64,000 nt of DNA from Hyphomicrobiales bacterium (GTDB lineage: Bacteria; Pseudomonadota; Alphaproteobacteria; Rhizobiales; Rhizobiaceae). The position numbers were made by a program, and so were the translations under genes. The DNA lies in contig JAJFHV010000016.1 of the NCBI GenBank assembly GCA_021775415.1, forward strand, positions 1 to 64,000, in the 5' to 3' direction. The notes beneath the pieces are model-generated. The model made no database searches and had not been told where the DNA came from. It saw only the letters and a program-made list of their open reading frames with translations. Shown one piece after another: positions 19,506-27,181 of this stretch (position 1 is its first letter; each line of letters opens with the position of its first letter).

Positions 19506-20402
19506 ATGAAAAACCTGTCGCCATTCACCCAGGCAGTCGTCACAATCCTGTTCGCAATATTTCTGTTCGACATAATGGGTGCGATCATCAAACATCTGGG
19601 TGAACGTTACCCGCCTCAACAATTGTCCATGTTTCGAAACCTGTTCGGCCTGATTCCAAGCCTGCTGGTGCTGTATTTTTCAAAACAATGGCATGAGGCA
19701 GGACGACCAATTTATATCCGGCAATGGAAGCTGGCGCTGGGACGCGGCGCATTTGTCGTATTAGCGCAGTTCTGTTTTTATCTGTCCTTGATAAAGATGG
19801 AGTTTGCCACTGCCTCAACGATTGCATTTGCCGGTCCTTTGTTCGTCACTGCTCTATCCATTCCCCTGCTTGGACACACAGTTGGAACCTGGCGCTGGAT
19901 GGCTGTTTTAATCGGATTTGTCGGCATCCTTCTGGTAATGCGCCCGACGAGCGATGTATTTAACTGGTACACAATACTGCCGCTTGGTGCTGCTGTTGGA
20001 TATGCCAGCGTCAGCGTAACAGCCCGGCTGTTTGATGAAACGGTTCCAACCGCCACCATTAACATCTACTCGATCGTCGCTGCATTCGTTGGATCAACTG
20101 CACTGGTGTTTCTAACAGATGGATTTGTCGCCATTGAGCGGATGGAGGACTGGTTCTGGTTGATCGGCATTGGCATCGCCGGAGGTGCTGCGGTGTATTG
20201 CCTGATTTCAGCTTACCGGATGACCGAACCCAGCAATTTGTCGCCGTTTGAGTATTTCGGCATTCCGTTTTCCTTTGCCCTGGGCTGGGTGTTTTTTGCC
20301 GAAGCGCCGTTTGATCGGCTAATTCCAGGAGTGTTCCTGATCATTGGTGGGGGATTATTGGTCGTCTGGCGAGAGCGACAGAACAGGAAGAAGAATTCTT
20401 GA
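19506..20402 (+). CDS. DMT-superfamily (EamA) transporter
   Basis: The 298-residue protein has ten predicted helices in two EamA halves (for example DIMGAIIKHLGERYPPQQLSMFRN in the first and LSPFEYFGIPFSFALGW in the second), typical of the S-adenosylmethionine/riboflavin/amino-acid-metabolite exporters. I chose the ATG at 19506, preceded by TTGGAAAC, because it gives the family's usual length. It precedes the deiminase-like operon by 69 bases and may be cotranscribed with it. Confidence 0.83.
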   Translation: MKNLSPFTQAVVTILFAIFLFDIMGAIIKHLGERYPPQQLSMFRNLFGLIPSLLVLYFSKQWHEAGRPIYIRQWKLALGRGAFVVLAQFCFYLSLIKMEFATASTIAFAGPLFVTALSIPLLGHTVGTWRWMAVLIGFVGILLVMRPTSDVFNWYTILPLGAAVGYASVSVTARLFDETVPTATINIYSIVAAFVGSTALVFLTDGFVAIERMEDWFWLIGIGIAGGAAVYCLISAYRMTEPSNLSPFEYFGIPFSFALGWVFFAEAPFDRLIPGVFLIIGGGLLVVWRERQNRKKNS

Positions 20403-20471
20403 AAACCGGATGGCACTTAGACAATAGTTGTATAAGATTGTTTTTTACGAAATTCGCGAGGAAGCTTCAAA

Positions 20472-21404
20472 ATGGATAAACGTGTGGAAAATGAATTCAG
20501 CCTGCGAGCTCGGCGGGAAGGCGGCGGAACCCCAAAACTCAACAGCTGGGGGTCGGATTCCGACTACGGTACCTTGCGCGATGTGCTGCTTGGCCCTGCA
20601 GACAATTTCAAATGGTTGAAAACCAGCTCCGTTTCCAAGAAATCCATTCGCAACAATGCCCAGTTCAATCAAAAAACGGCAATTGCCCAGCACAAGGAAA
20701 TGGTCAGCGCCTACACCTCTGCCGGTGTCAACGTACATACACTGGAAAGCGATCCCAACCTGCCCTACCAGGTATTTGCACGCGATTCTTCCGTTATGAC
20801 TCCGTTCGGAGCCGTTATCACCAACATGGCCCAGTGGTGGCGGCGCGGCGAGAATTTCCGTGCCATTGAAACCTATCAGCGACTTGGTATCCCAATTTAT
20901 GATTATGTTACGGCTGGAACATTTGAAGGCGGAGACTTCAATGTCATCGAACCAGGAACCGTCCTCATCGGCTGGGAGGGTGATGAAGGCCGAAGCCAGG
21001 AGCAATCCGCTGTACAACTGAAAAACTGGTTCGAGGCGGAAGGCTGGGAAGTAAAACTTACCGACATTGATCCCTTCTATGTGCACATTGATTTAATGGT
21101 TGTGATGCTTGCGCCGAAACTGGCAGCCGTTTGCCTCGATAGTACCAATCCGGATGTGGTCGACTGGCTTAAATCCAAAAACATCGAGATTGTTGAGGTT
21201 CCCTTTAGGGACACACTTGCCCTTGGTTGCAACGTGGTGGCACTCGGCGAGGACCGGGTTCTTCTGCCTGAGAAGAGTTACACCTTGAAAGACAAGCTCA
21301 AGGCGCTCGGATTCACCATTTACGACCCGGACATGTCGATGATCACCCAGGGCGGCGGCGGCGTACACTGCATGTGCCAGTCGCTGAAACGCGATCCGGG
21401 ATAA
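20472..21404 (+). CDS. Arginine deiminase/amidinotransferase-superfamily enzyme
   Basis: The 310-residue protein has the guanidine-modifying pentein fold signatures. These are a substrate Asp in FARDSSV near residue 104, FEGGDF near 154, a catalytic HID near 203, and the nucleophile Cys in GGGGVHCMC close to the C-terminus. Relatives include arginine deiminase, dimethylarginine dimethylaminohydrolase, agmatine deiminase and amidinotransferases. The reaction here should be hydrolysis or transfer at a guanidino or amidino carbon, in the cytoplasm. It heads a tight plus-strand run with a DUF1989 gene (12 bases away) and a DUF1772 gene. A creatinase elsewhere in the window suggests guanidino compounds matter to this organism. 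The exact substrate is undetermined. The start has GAGGAAG upstream. Confidence 0.82.
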   Translation: MDKRVENEFSLRARREGGGTPKLNSWGSDSDYGTLRDVLLGPADNFKWLKTSSVSKKSIRNNAQFNQKTAIAQHKEMVSAYTSAGVNVHTLESDPNLPYQVFARDSSVMTPFGAVITNMAQWWRRGENFRAIETYQRLGIPIYDYVTAGTFEGGDFNVIEPGTVLIGWEGDEGRSQEQSAVQLKNWFEAEGWEVKLTDIDPFYVHIDLMVVMLAPKLAAVCLDSTNPDVVDWLKSKNIEIVEVPFRDTLALGCNVVALGEDRVLLPEKSYTLKDKLKALGFTIYDPDMSMITQGGGGVHCMCQSLKRDPG

Positions 21405-21416
21405 TCCGTTACTCAA

Positions 21417-22106
21417 ATGGCACCAAACTTCAATCCAGGCCGCCCCGATGGCGAAAACCAATCCCTGCAATTGGCCCTCTCCCCTGACGGCACACCTGAG
21501 CTCGCAAAGCGTTACGAGATCGCAGCCCGTTGCGGGATGGCCGTCAACGTGCAATCGGGTCAATTGCTGGAAGTTCAAAATACCCACGGCACCCAGGTCT
21601 GTGATTTCTGGGCATTTTGTGCCGATGATCTGCAGGAATACATATCGATGGAGCATGTGCACACTTCGCTCAATTCCATATTCCCCAAAGTCGGCGATCC
21701 CCTTGTCACCAACAATCGTCGAACATTGATGACTATCATTGAAGACACCTCACCTGGCATACATGACACGATAATCGCTTCCTGCGATCATCAACGATAC
21801 CAGCAGCTTGGCTGCACCGAATATCATGACAATTGCGCGGATAATTTGCGAATGGCGATGATTGCCATTGGCTTGAAGGCACCGGCCATCCCGGCCCCGT
21901 TCAATCTGTGGATGAACATCCCGGTGGGCAAGGATGGTGCAACCCAGTGGCTCGCACCGCTGTCAAAACCCGGCGACCGGATGGTGTTCAAGGCTGAGAT
22001 GGACATGATCGCAGTCATGTCCGCATGTCCCCAGGACCTCACACCGGTCAATGGTGAAGATTGCGATCCGCTCGGGCTGCATTTTGTTGTTCGGGCAAAG
22101 GTTTGA
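21417..22106 (+). CDS. DUF1989 / urea carboxylase-associated family protein
   Basis: The 229-residue protein belongs to the family annotated as urea-carboxylase-associated (DUF1989). Recognisable segments are QVCDFWAF near residue 62, the conserved NNRRTLMTIIEDTSPGIHDTIIASCDHQRY, and a Cys-rich YHDNCADNLRMAM. Members are often found beside urea amidolyase or guanidine-degradation genes and may bind a metal through the conserved Asp/His/Cys residues. It follows the deiminase-like gene by 12 bases and so is probably cotranscribed and part of the same route. Its biochemical role in this family is poorly defined. Confidence 0.8.
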   Translation: MAPNFNPGRPDGENQSLQLALSPDGTPELAKRYEIAARCGMAVNVQSGQLLEVQNTHGTQVCDFWAFCADDLQEYISMEHVHTSLNSIFPKVGDPLVTNNRRTLMTIIEDTSPGIHDTIIASCDHQRYQQLGCTEYHDNCADNLRMAMIAIGLKAPAIPAPFNLWMNIPVGKDGATQWLAPLSKPGDRMVFKAEMDMIAVMSACPQDLTPVNGEDCDPLGLHFVVRAKV

Positions 22107-22168
22107 TGTATTCACCGTGACGGTTAAAAATACATTGTTAAAAGGTAGACAACGATGGGCGAGAATTA

Positions 22169-22606
22169 ATGATACTGGTTGAGTTTTTGGCGCTGTTTTT
22201 TTGTGGAACGTTCTTTGGTGCCGCAGTGTATATTTCCATCGCGCAGCATCCAGCTACAATGAAAGCGGGTGTTCCGGTTGCCGAGAAATTCTTTCCACCG
22301 ATGTACAATCTTGCCGCACCAATGCAAATCGCATCAGCGATCGGCGGTACATTGGCAGGCCTTGCACAGTGGTTCTTGGGTGGAAGCGGTCTTTGGGTGG
22401 TTGGGGCTGCACTGCTTGTTTCTGTGATACCCTATACTTTAATCGTTCTAAAACCGATCAATGACCAGCTACTGGACACCAAGGTAAAACGCTCCAAAGC
22501 CCAGACCGAAAATTTACTCAACCAGTGGGCACCCCGTCATTGGGTGCGAAGCGTCGCCAGCGGCCTCTCGTTTGCTGTTTATATTTGGGCCAGCATCTCA
22601 TCTTGA
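22169..22606 (+). CDS. DUF1772 (anthrone oxygenase-like) membrane protein
   Basis: The 145-residue protein has four predicted helices and the family pattern FFCGTFFGAAVYISIAQHPA with a conserved His, then a NQWAPRHWVRS segment before the last helix. DUF1772 is named after anthrone oxygenase, but most bacterial members have no known function. It is the last gene of the deiminase-like run, 62 bases after the DUF1989 gene, and is convergent with a Rieske oxygenase gene. Confidence 0.75.
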   Translation: MILVEFLALFFCGTFFGAAVYISIAQHPATMKAGVPVAEKFFPPMYNLAAPMQIASAIGGTLAGLAQWFLGGSGLWVVGAALLVSVIPYTLIVLKPINDQLLDTKVKRSKAQTENLLNQWAPRHWVRSVASGLSFAVYIWASISS

Positions 22607-22645
22607 GTTTGTCCGCTTTGGATCATAAGGGGAGGCTAAAATCCC

Positions 22646-23785
22646 TTACAATCCCCGTTCAAACCCACCCGTACGAGCTGCCAGATACTGCGCAAAGTCG
22701 AAATTGGGGCGCTCAAGATGGCTCAAATGCCCTGGCTTTGCAGCACCCGCGCATATTCCGCGGAATACCTTTTCGGTGCACCCCCGGTCTTCCACATTTA
22801 CTTCATCCAGCAATGCTTTGACCTGTGCCAGTTGAGTTTGCGCCTCCGGCGAATTGACATATTCCGGCGACATCCCGCCACCAAACGTGATGTGCACCTG
22901 ACCAACGCCTTTTGGGTGCAGCGATAGGTACCAGAAATAACCGGGCGTAAGCGTAATCAGCAGGCTCGGATATACCGCCAGCAAAAATGTCGTGCGGCGG
23001 CGCTCGCCTTTGATCCGCGTGTTGTCCGCGTGCGCCAGCGCAATCTTCAGCGTGTCGTCCTTGAGGATCGTATGATAGTTGAATGCCTTGCTGCCCGGAA
23101 CGCACACCATTTCTTCAAGCTTGGAAAGACCGCCAATCGTTCCCGCATGACAGACCGGCAAATGATAACTTTCCATGAAATTTTCGGCGAGGATTTTCCA
23201 GTTGGTATCCCAGACATGGGTTTCGTGAAATGTTTCGATATAGTTTTCCATCTGGAAATCGTCGATCAGTGTCTCAACTTCCGCCAGTTCGGAACCAACC
23301 GATGGCGCGTCTTTGTTGAGCGTTACCATCACCCAGCCGAGCCACTCCTCGCATCGGATCTGCGGCAGCTTGTAGTCCGCCTTGCAGAACCCCTCGTTTT
23401 GATCCATCGCCGGTGCACCGCGCAGTGAACCGTCGAGATTATAGGTCCAGGCATGGTAGGGGCAGACGATCGCCTTACGATTACCCGAGCCTTCCAGCAG
23501 GGTGGACATTCGGTGCAGGCAAACATTTGACATGGCACGCAACTCACCGGAACTGTCTCTCACGACAAAGACTGGCTGTCCCGCCAATTCATAGGTGATG
23601 AAATCTCCCTTGTTGGCCAACGCACTTGCGCGTCCAACGCAAACCCAGTCCTTCGAAAACACATCCTCCAACTCCCGTTTGAGGAACGCCTCGCTTGTGT
23701 AAACACCGGTCGGCATCGCTCGCGCCTGGTTGAATGGCGCACTGACATTTTTAACAAGTTCTGAAACAGGTTCGATGAGTGACAT
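22646..23785 (-). CDS. Rieske-type ring-hydroxylating/demethylating oxygenase, alpha subunit
   Basis: The 379-residue protein has the Rieske 2Fe-2S motif CLHR...CPYH (residues about 88-110) and the mononuclear iron site in ILAENFMESYHLPVCH, where the bridging residue is Glu rather than the more common Asp. Glu at this place is also seen in carnitine monooxygenase (CntA). Such enzymes demethylate or cleave quaternary amines such as carnitine and glycine betaine, or hydroxylate aromatics. No reductase gene is near, so it must borrow electrons from elsewhere. GGAG lies upstream of the ATG. The substrate is a guess, but the window's other methylamine genes make an N-methylated compound likely. 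Confidence 0.85.
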   Translation of the reverse strand: MSLIEPVSELVKNVSAPFNQARAMPTGVYTSEAFLKRELEDVFSKDWVCVGRASALANKGDFITYELAGQPVFVVRDSSGELRAMSNVCLHRMSTLLEGSGNRKAIVCPYHAWTYNLDGSLRGAPAMDQNEGFCKADYKLPQIRCEEWLGWVMVTLNKDAPSVGSELAEVETLIDDFQMENYIETFHETHVWDTNWKILAENFMESYHLPVCHAGTIGGLSKLEEMVCVPGSKAFNYHTILKDDTLKIALAHADNTRIKGERRRTTFLLAVYPSLLITLTPGYFWYLSLHPKGVGQVHITFGGGMSPEYVNSPEAQTQLAQVKALLDEVNVEDRGCTEKVFRGICAGAAKPGHLSHLERPNFDFAQYLAARTGGFERGL

Positions 23786-23913
23786 AGGATTGGCTCCACA
23801 AAATACACCGCCAAGAATAATCCAAAAATGAATAACGACAAGCGTCTATTCTTGCGGATGGGAATGTTGCCCTATATGCATCTCGTTCGATAACAAACGG
23901 AATTCCATTTGCC

Positions 23914-24378
23914 ATGACCAAAACCGATACAACGGGCCTTACCCAACTTGGTTCTGAAACTGCACTCCCGGTGGACCCGGAAAGTGCTGTTTTGGAGCGG
24001 GTTCCAAACTCGCAAAAAGGCAATGATTATCTGGTACGTTTTACCGCCCCGGAATTTACATCCCTTTGCCCGATGACCGGACAACCGGATTTTGCCCATC
24101 TGGTGATCGATTATGTGCCCAATCGATGGTTGGTGGAATCCAAATCCCTGAAACTTTATCTGGGTTCATTCCGCAATCACGGCGCATTTCACGAGGACTG
24201 TACCGTGGGGATAGGCAAGAAATTGGTGAATGTGTTGAAACCCAAATGGTTGCGCATTGGCGGCTACTGGTATCCGCGCGGCGGCATTCCAATTGATGTG
24301 TTTTGGCAGACCGGCAAGCCCCCACAGGACCTTTGGCTACCGGACCAGGGCGTTCCAACCTATCGGGGAAGAGGATAA
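23914..24378 (+). CDS. queF: NADPH-dependent 7-cyano-7-deazaguanine reductase
   Basis: The 154-residue protein is the short (YkvM) form of QueF, which reduces preQ0 to preQ1 in queuosine synthesis. [13 protein letters not shown] near residue 47 holds the catalytic Cys and the Asp, and [15 protein letters not shown] near 75 is the NADPH-binding signature QueF motif. It lies divergently from the Rieske gene and 6 bases before the RidA gene. Nothing else of the queuosine pathway is seen except a remote QueG-like ferredoxin at 42.3 kb, which I do not link to it. Confidence 0.95.
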   Translation: MTKTDTTGLTQLGSETALPVDPESAVLERVPNSQKGNDYLVRFTAPEFTSLCPMTGQPDFAHLVIDYVPNRWLVESKSLKLYLGSFRNHGAFHEDCTVGIGKKLVNVLKPKWLRIGGYWYPRGGIPIDVFWQTGKPPQDLWLPDQGVPTYRGRG

Positions 24379-24384
24379 CAAAAC

Positions 24385-24771
24385 ATGACAAGGCAGCGCA
24401 TTTCACAAGGCTCTCCCTTTGAAGAGCATATTGGTTACTCACGTGCTGTCGTGGACGGTAATTGGGTATTCGTGGCAGGCACAACCGGATTTGACTACGA
24501 GACGATGGAAATTTCCGACGATGTGACAGAACAGACCAAGCAATGTTTGAAAAACATCTGCTGGGCGCTGGAGCAGGCCGGCAGCTCAATCGATGATGTG
24601 GTGCGGGTGCATTACATCTTGCCGGAAGCATCGGACTTTGAACCCTGTTGGCCGGTGCTCAGAAAATATTTTGCATCCGCAAAACCCGCCGCAACAATGT
24701 TTCAGGCTGGATTGGCTGACGCTCGGATGAAAATCGAGATAGAAGTCACAGCGCTAAAACAACAGGCTTAG
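24385..24771 (+). CDS. RidA-family protein
   Basis: The 128-residue protein shows the RidA/YjgF pattern: GSPFEEHIGYSRAVVDGNWVFVAGTTG, then the central EQTKQCLKNI and VRVHYILPEASDFE, and the C-terminal ARMKIEIEVTAL. RidA proteins hydrolyse reactive enamine/imine intermediates from PLP enzymes; this member has no obvious Arg105-equivalent catalytic residue in the short stretch I can align, so the exact subfamily is unclear. It is six bases after queF, possibly by chance, and convergent with the second Rieske gene. Confidence 0.88.
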   Translation: MTRQRISQGSPFEEHIGYSRAVVDGNWVFVAGTTGFDYETMEISDDVTEQTKQCLKNICWALEQAGSSIDDVVRVHYILPEASDFEPCWPVLRKYFASAKPAATMFQAGLADARMKIEIEVTALKQQA

Positions 24772-24787
24772 TCAGAACATTTATGTT

Positions 24788-25963
24788 TTAGTTCTGCGCG
24801 AGCATCGTCTTCGCATACCAGTTTGCAAAGGAGGCCACATTGGCTTCCAGATTCGGCGAAAACCGTCCCTGCTCTGCAAAAGGTGATTTTAATCCAAGCT
24901 GTTGATTTTCCAGTGCCGGAATGTCTTCCGCAATGGCGGCATCCAGTCGGATATAATATTGCTCTGCAGCTTCGGCAAAATCGGAGCGCTCTGTGGTTTC
25001 CTTTTCAAAGCAGGCAGTTTGGGTAATCATGCTTCGGTTTGCATCTATCGGGTTGGACTCATAAATCCACAACGCATCACTGCTGGCTGCAAACGTCATG
25101 TTCGGAAACACCCAAGTATAGCGAACCCCGTTTGCGACGGTCGGATCAAGTCCGGCCATGTTCGGCAATGCGAAATCCTGCTGGTTTACCAAAAGCCCAC
25201 CGGTGCCATCAGTCTCACCATACTGGCTGGCATAGGCACCGGTCACGATATTCGCCGGTGCGGGCGGGGCGTAAACGCTGTTAATGGAATCCGGATGAAC
25301 GTAAGGCAGATGATAATACTCATTGAACACATCCAGAAATGTCTTCCAGTTGCACTGCACTTCAAACTTGTAGCTACGCGTTGGAACCAGCGTATCCATC
25401 GGCCAGGGCGAATGTAATTTCGCCAAATCGCCAACCTGCGTTTCCAAATCTGGCGCATTTTTATCGAGACACACAAACCCCAGCCCTGCTGCCTCGCCGG
25501 CACGAAACTCAATCAACCCGTATTGCGACCGGTCAAAATCCGGCATCTCTTCGATATGGGGAACACCGGCAAGGCTGCCATCGAGCTTGTAGGCCCAACT
25601 GTGGAACGGGCATCGGATACCCGAACAATTGCCATTACCTTCGAGAAGACGGGCCCCACGATGCCGACAGGAATTGGCATAGGCACGTAGTTTGCCATCC
25701 TTGTCTCTGAGAACGATGATTGGCACGCCACCAATTTGCATCGTTTCGTAGTCGCCTGCCTGCTTGAACCGGCCCGCATGGCCGATACCAATCCACTTCT
25801 TTCGAAAGATCAATTCTGTTTCGCGGGCAAGGTGTACGTCGCTGGAATAACATTCCGGCGGAATACAGAAGGCAGATTCAGCCGGCGAAATGCAATTCTC
25901 AAGCCCGGAAACAAGTGCGTCTGGAAGGCGAAGGTCGTCTCGAGAATTTACCCGGTCAAGCAT
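24788..25963 (-). CDS. Rieske-type oxygenase, alpha subunit (second)
   Basis: The 391-residue protein has the Rieske motif CRHRGARLLEG...CPFHSW near residues 98-120 and the iron-site segment FLDVFNEYYHLPYVHPDSI near 210, with Glu at the bridging position. It is distantly related to the other Rieske protein (22646-23785) and encoded on the same strand, with queF and ridA on the opposite strand between them. As with the other, no reductase partner is adjacent. An aromatic or quaternary-amine substrate is possible. The start is well set by AGGGAGA. Confidence 0.85.
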   Translation of the reverse strand: MLDRVNSRDDLRLPDALVSGLENCISPAESAFCIPPECYSSDVHLARETELIFRKKWIGIGHAGRFKQAGDYETMQIGGVPIIVLRDKDGKLRAYANSCRHRGARLLEGNGNCSGIRCPFHSWAYKLDGSLAGVPHIEEMPDFDRSQYGLIEFRAGEAAGLGFVCLDKNAPDLETQVGDLAKLHSPWPMDTLVPTRSYKFEVQCNWKTFLDVFNEYYHLPYVHPDSINSVYAPPAPANIVTGAYASQYGETDGTGGLLVNQQDFALPNMAGLDPTVANGVRYTWVFPNMTFAASSDALWIYESNPIDANRSMITQTACFEKETTERSDFAEAAEQYYIRLDAAIAEDIPALENQQLGLKSPFAEQGRFSPNLEANVASFANWYAKTMLAQN

Positions 25964-26029
25964 ACTGAAATCTCCCTGGACGGTATGTGAACTGCTCTGC
26001 CAGATTCTATCGCCAATCCTGATATAGTT

Positions 26030-26698
26030 TCACGATTTTTCGACAAGCCGGGCTTCTTTTCGATAGATTTTCCAGTCTGCGAGAAAGCGTTGACGATCAA
26101 GCAGTTTGACATATTCGCGGCGAATGGCCTGCCACGCAAAACGGATGGAATTTAGCACCAGTGGTTCGTCCAGTTTCTTGTATCCTGGATCAATCGGAGC
26201 CCAACGAATGAGCGCTGGCGGGCTGATCTGGAATGCTCCCTCGCCGACGCCCGCAGCTTCCCAATCGACGGTTTTGATACGCTTTTCAAAATCCTTCAAA
26301 AACACCTTTGTATCGCCATTAAAATCTTCTGCCACGTCAAACCGTTCGCGAATAATCCGGTGATGCCAGTATGTGGCAAGCTCGACTGCCTTGGACTTGT
26401 CCGGCTCATCCCCAAACGCATTTGCGGCCATATAGATTGCCAGATCGGAAAGACAGGCAGCGTATATATTCCATTTGGCGATGTTCATGGACTGAACAAA
26501 GACGTCGTCCTGAAACATGTTTGGATAGGCGATTCCCATCCGGGTTTTCAAATACCCATATAGCGCTTTTTGCGCGATAAAGGACGCGCGCGTTGCCAGA
26601 AATTCACCAAAATTTTCCGATTTGAGAATCGGATGATGTTTCTTGAAAACGCTGAAACGTCCACGAAACAGCGCGAAAAAGCTCAAAATTCGACGCAT
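26030..26698 (-). CDS. Conserved hypothetical protein
   Basis: The 222-residue, Lys/Arg-rich protein is not one I recognise by function. It has no signal peptide or membrane helix; predicted helices and several Trp/Tyr-rich segments (AKWNIYAACLSDLAIYMAA, LATYWHHRII) suggest a helical soluble fold. It lies 66 bases downstream of the Rieske gene on the same strand but is transcribed first on the minus strand, so the two could form an operon. The ATG follows a GGGGCGG stretch that is a weak ribosome site. I recall similar proteins annotated only as hypothetical or esterase in rhizobia, and make no functional claim. Confidence 0.6.
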   Translation of the reverse strand: MRRILSFFALFRGRFSVFKKHHPILKSENFGEFLATRASFIAQKALYGYLKTRMGIAYPNMFQDDVFVQSMNIAKWNIYAACLSDLAIYMAANAFGDEPDKSKAVELATYWHHRIIRERFDVAEDFNGDTKVFLKDFEKRIKTVDWEAAGVGEGAFQISPPALIRWAPIDPGYKKLDEPLVLNSIRFAWQAIRREYVKLLDRQRFLADWKIYRKEARLVEKS

Positions 26699-26909
26699 TC
26701 AGCCGCCCCTTTCCGTTATACGAAGGTCGGGGTGCAAAACAGGACAAAGCAGTTTCAATTGTGTCATTTTTGTGTAACTTTTTGGCCCATACGCGAGTCC
26801 TTGGGGACGTGCGTGTCCATTCACTTTGAATGAATTGAAGTGAATATCAACCATGATGCCATTATTCAATGAAGATTGTTGATGGTGTCTCTCTTAAGGG
26901 GAGGTGGCT

Positions 26910-27167
26910 GTGTCTGACACATCTAAATCCAAAGAGGGTCACTGGAGTAAAACCCGGAACCTGACATTTTTTGTCCTGTTCATCTGGTTTATTTTCTCCA
27001 TGGTGATTCCTTGGAATGCAAAAGCCCTTAACTCCATGTCCTTTCTGGGCTTCGAGTTGGGATACTACATGTGCGTCCAGGGTTCATTGGCCGTTTTCGT
27101 TCTGCTGATTTTCTTTCAAAATTGGCGCCAGGACGCGATCGACGATGAATTCGGCGTAGGCGAATAG
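26910..27167 (+). CDS. DUF4212 small subunit of a sodium/solute symporter
   Basis: The 85-residue protein has two membrane helices (NLTFFVLFIWFIFS and the one starting LGYYMCVQG) and is the small partner that precedes VC_2705-type sodium:solute symporters. I chose the GTG at 26910 because an AGGGGAGG ribosome site lies five bases before it; the GTG at 26904 overlaps that site. It ends 14 bases before the symporter gene. Its role is thought to be assembly or function of the large subunit, like YhdT-type partners. Confidence 0.85.
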   Translation: MSDTSKSKEGHWSKTRNLTFFVLFIWFIFSMVIPWNAKALNSMSFLGFELGYYMCVQGSLAVFVLLIFFQNWRQDAIDDEFGVGE

Positions 27168-27181
27168 GGGGGGATTGCGGC

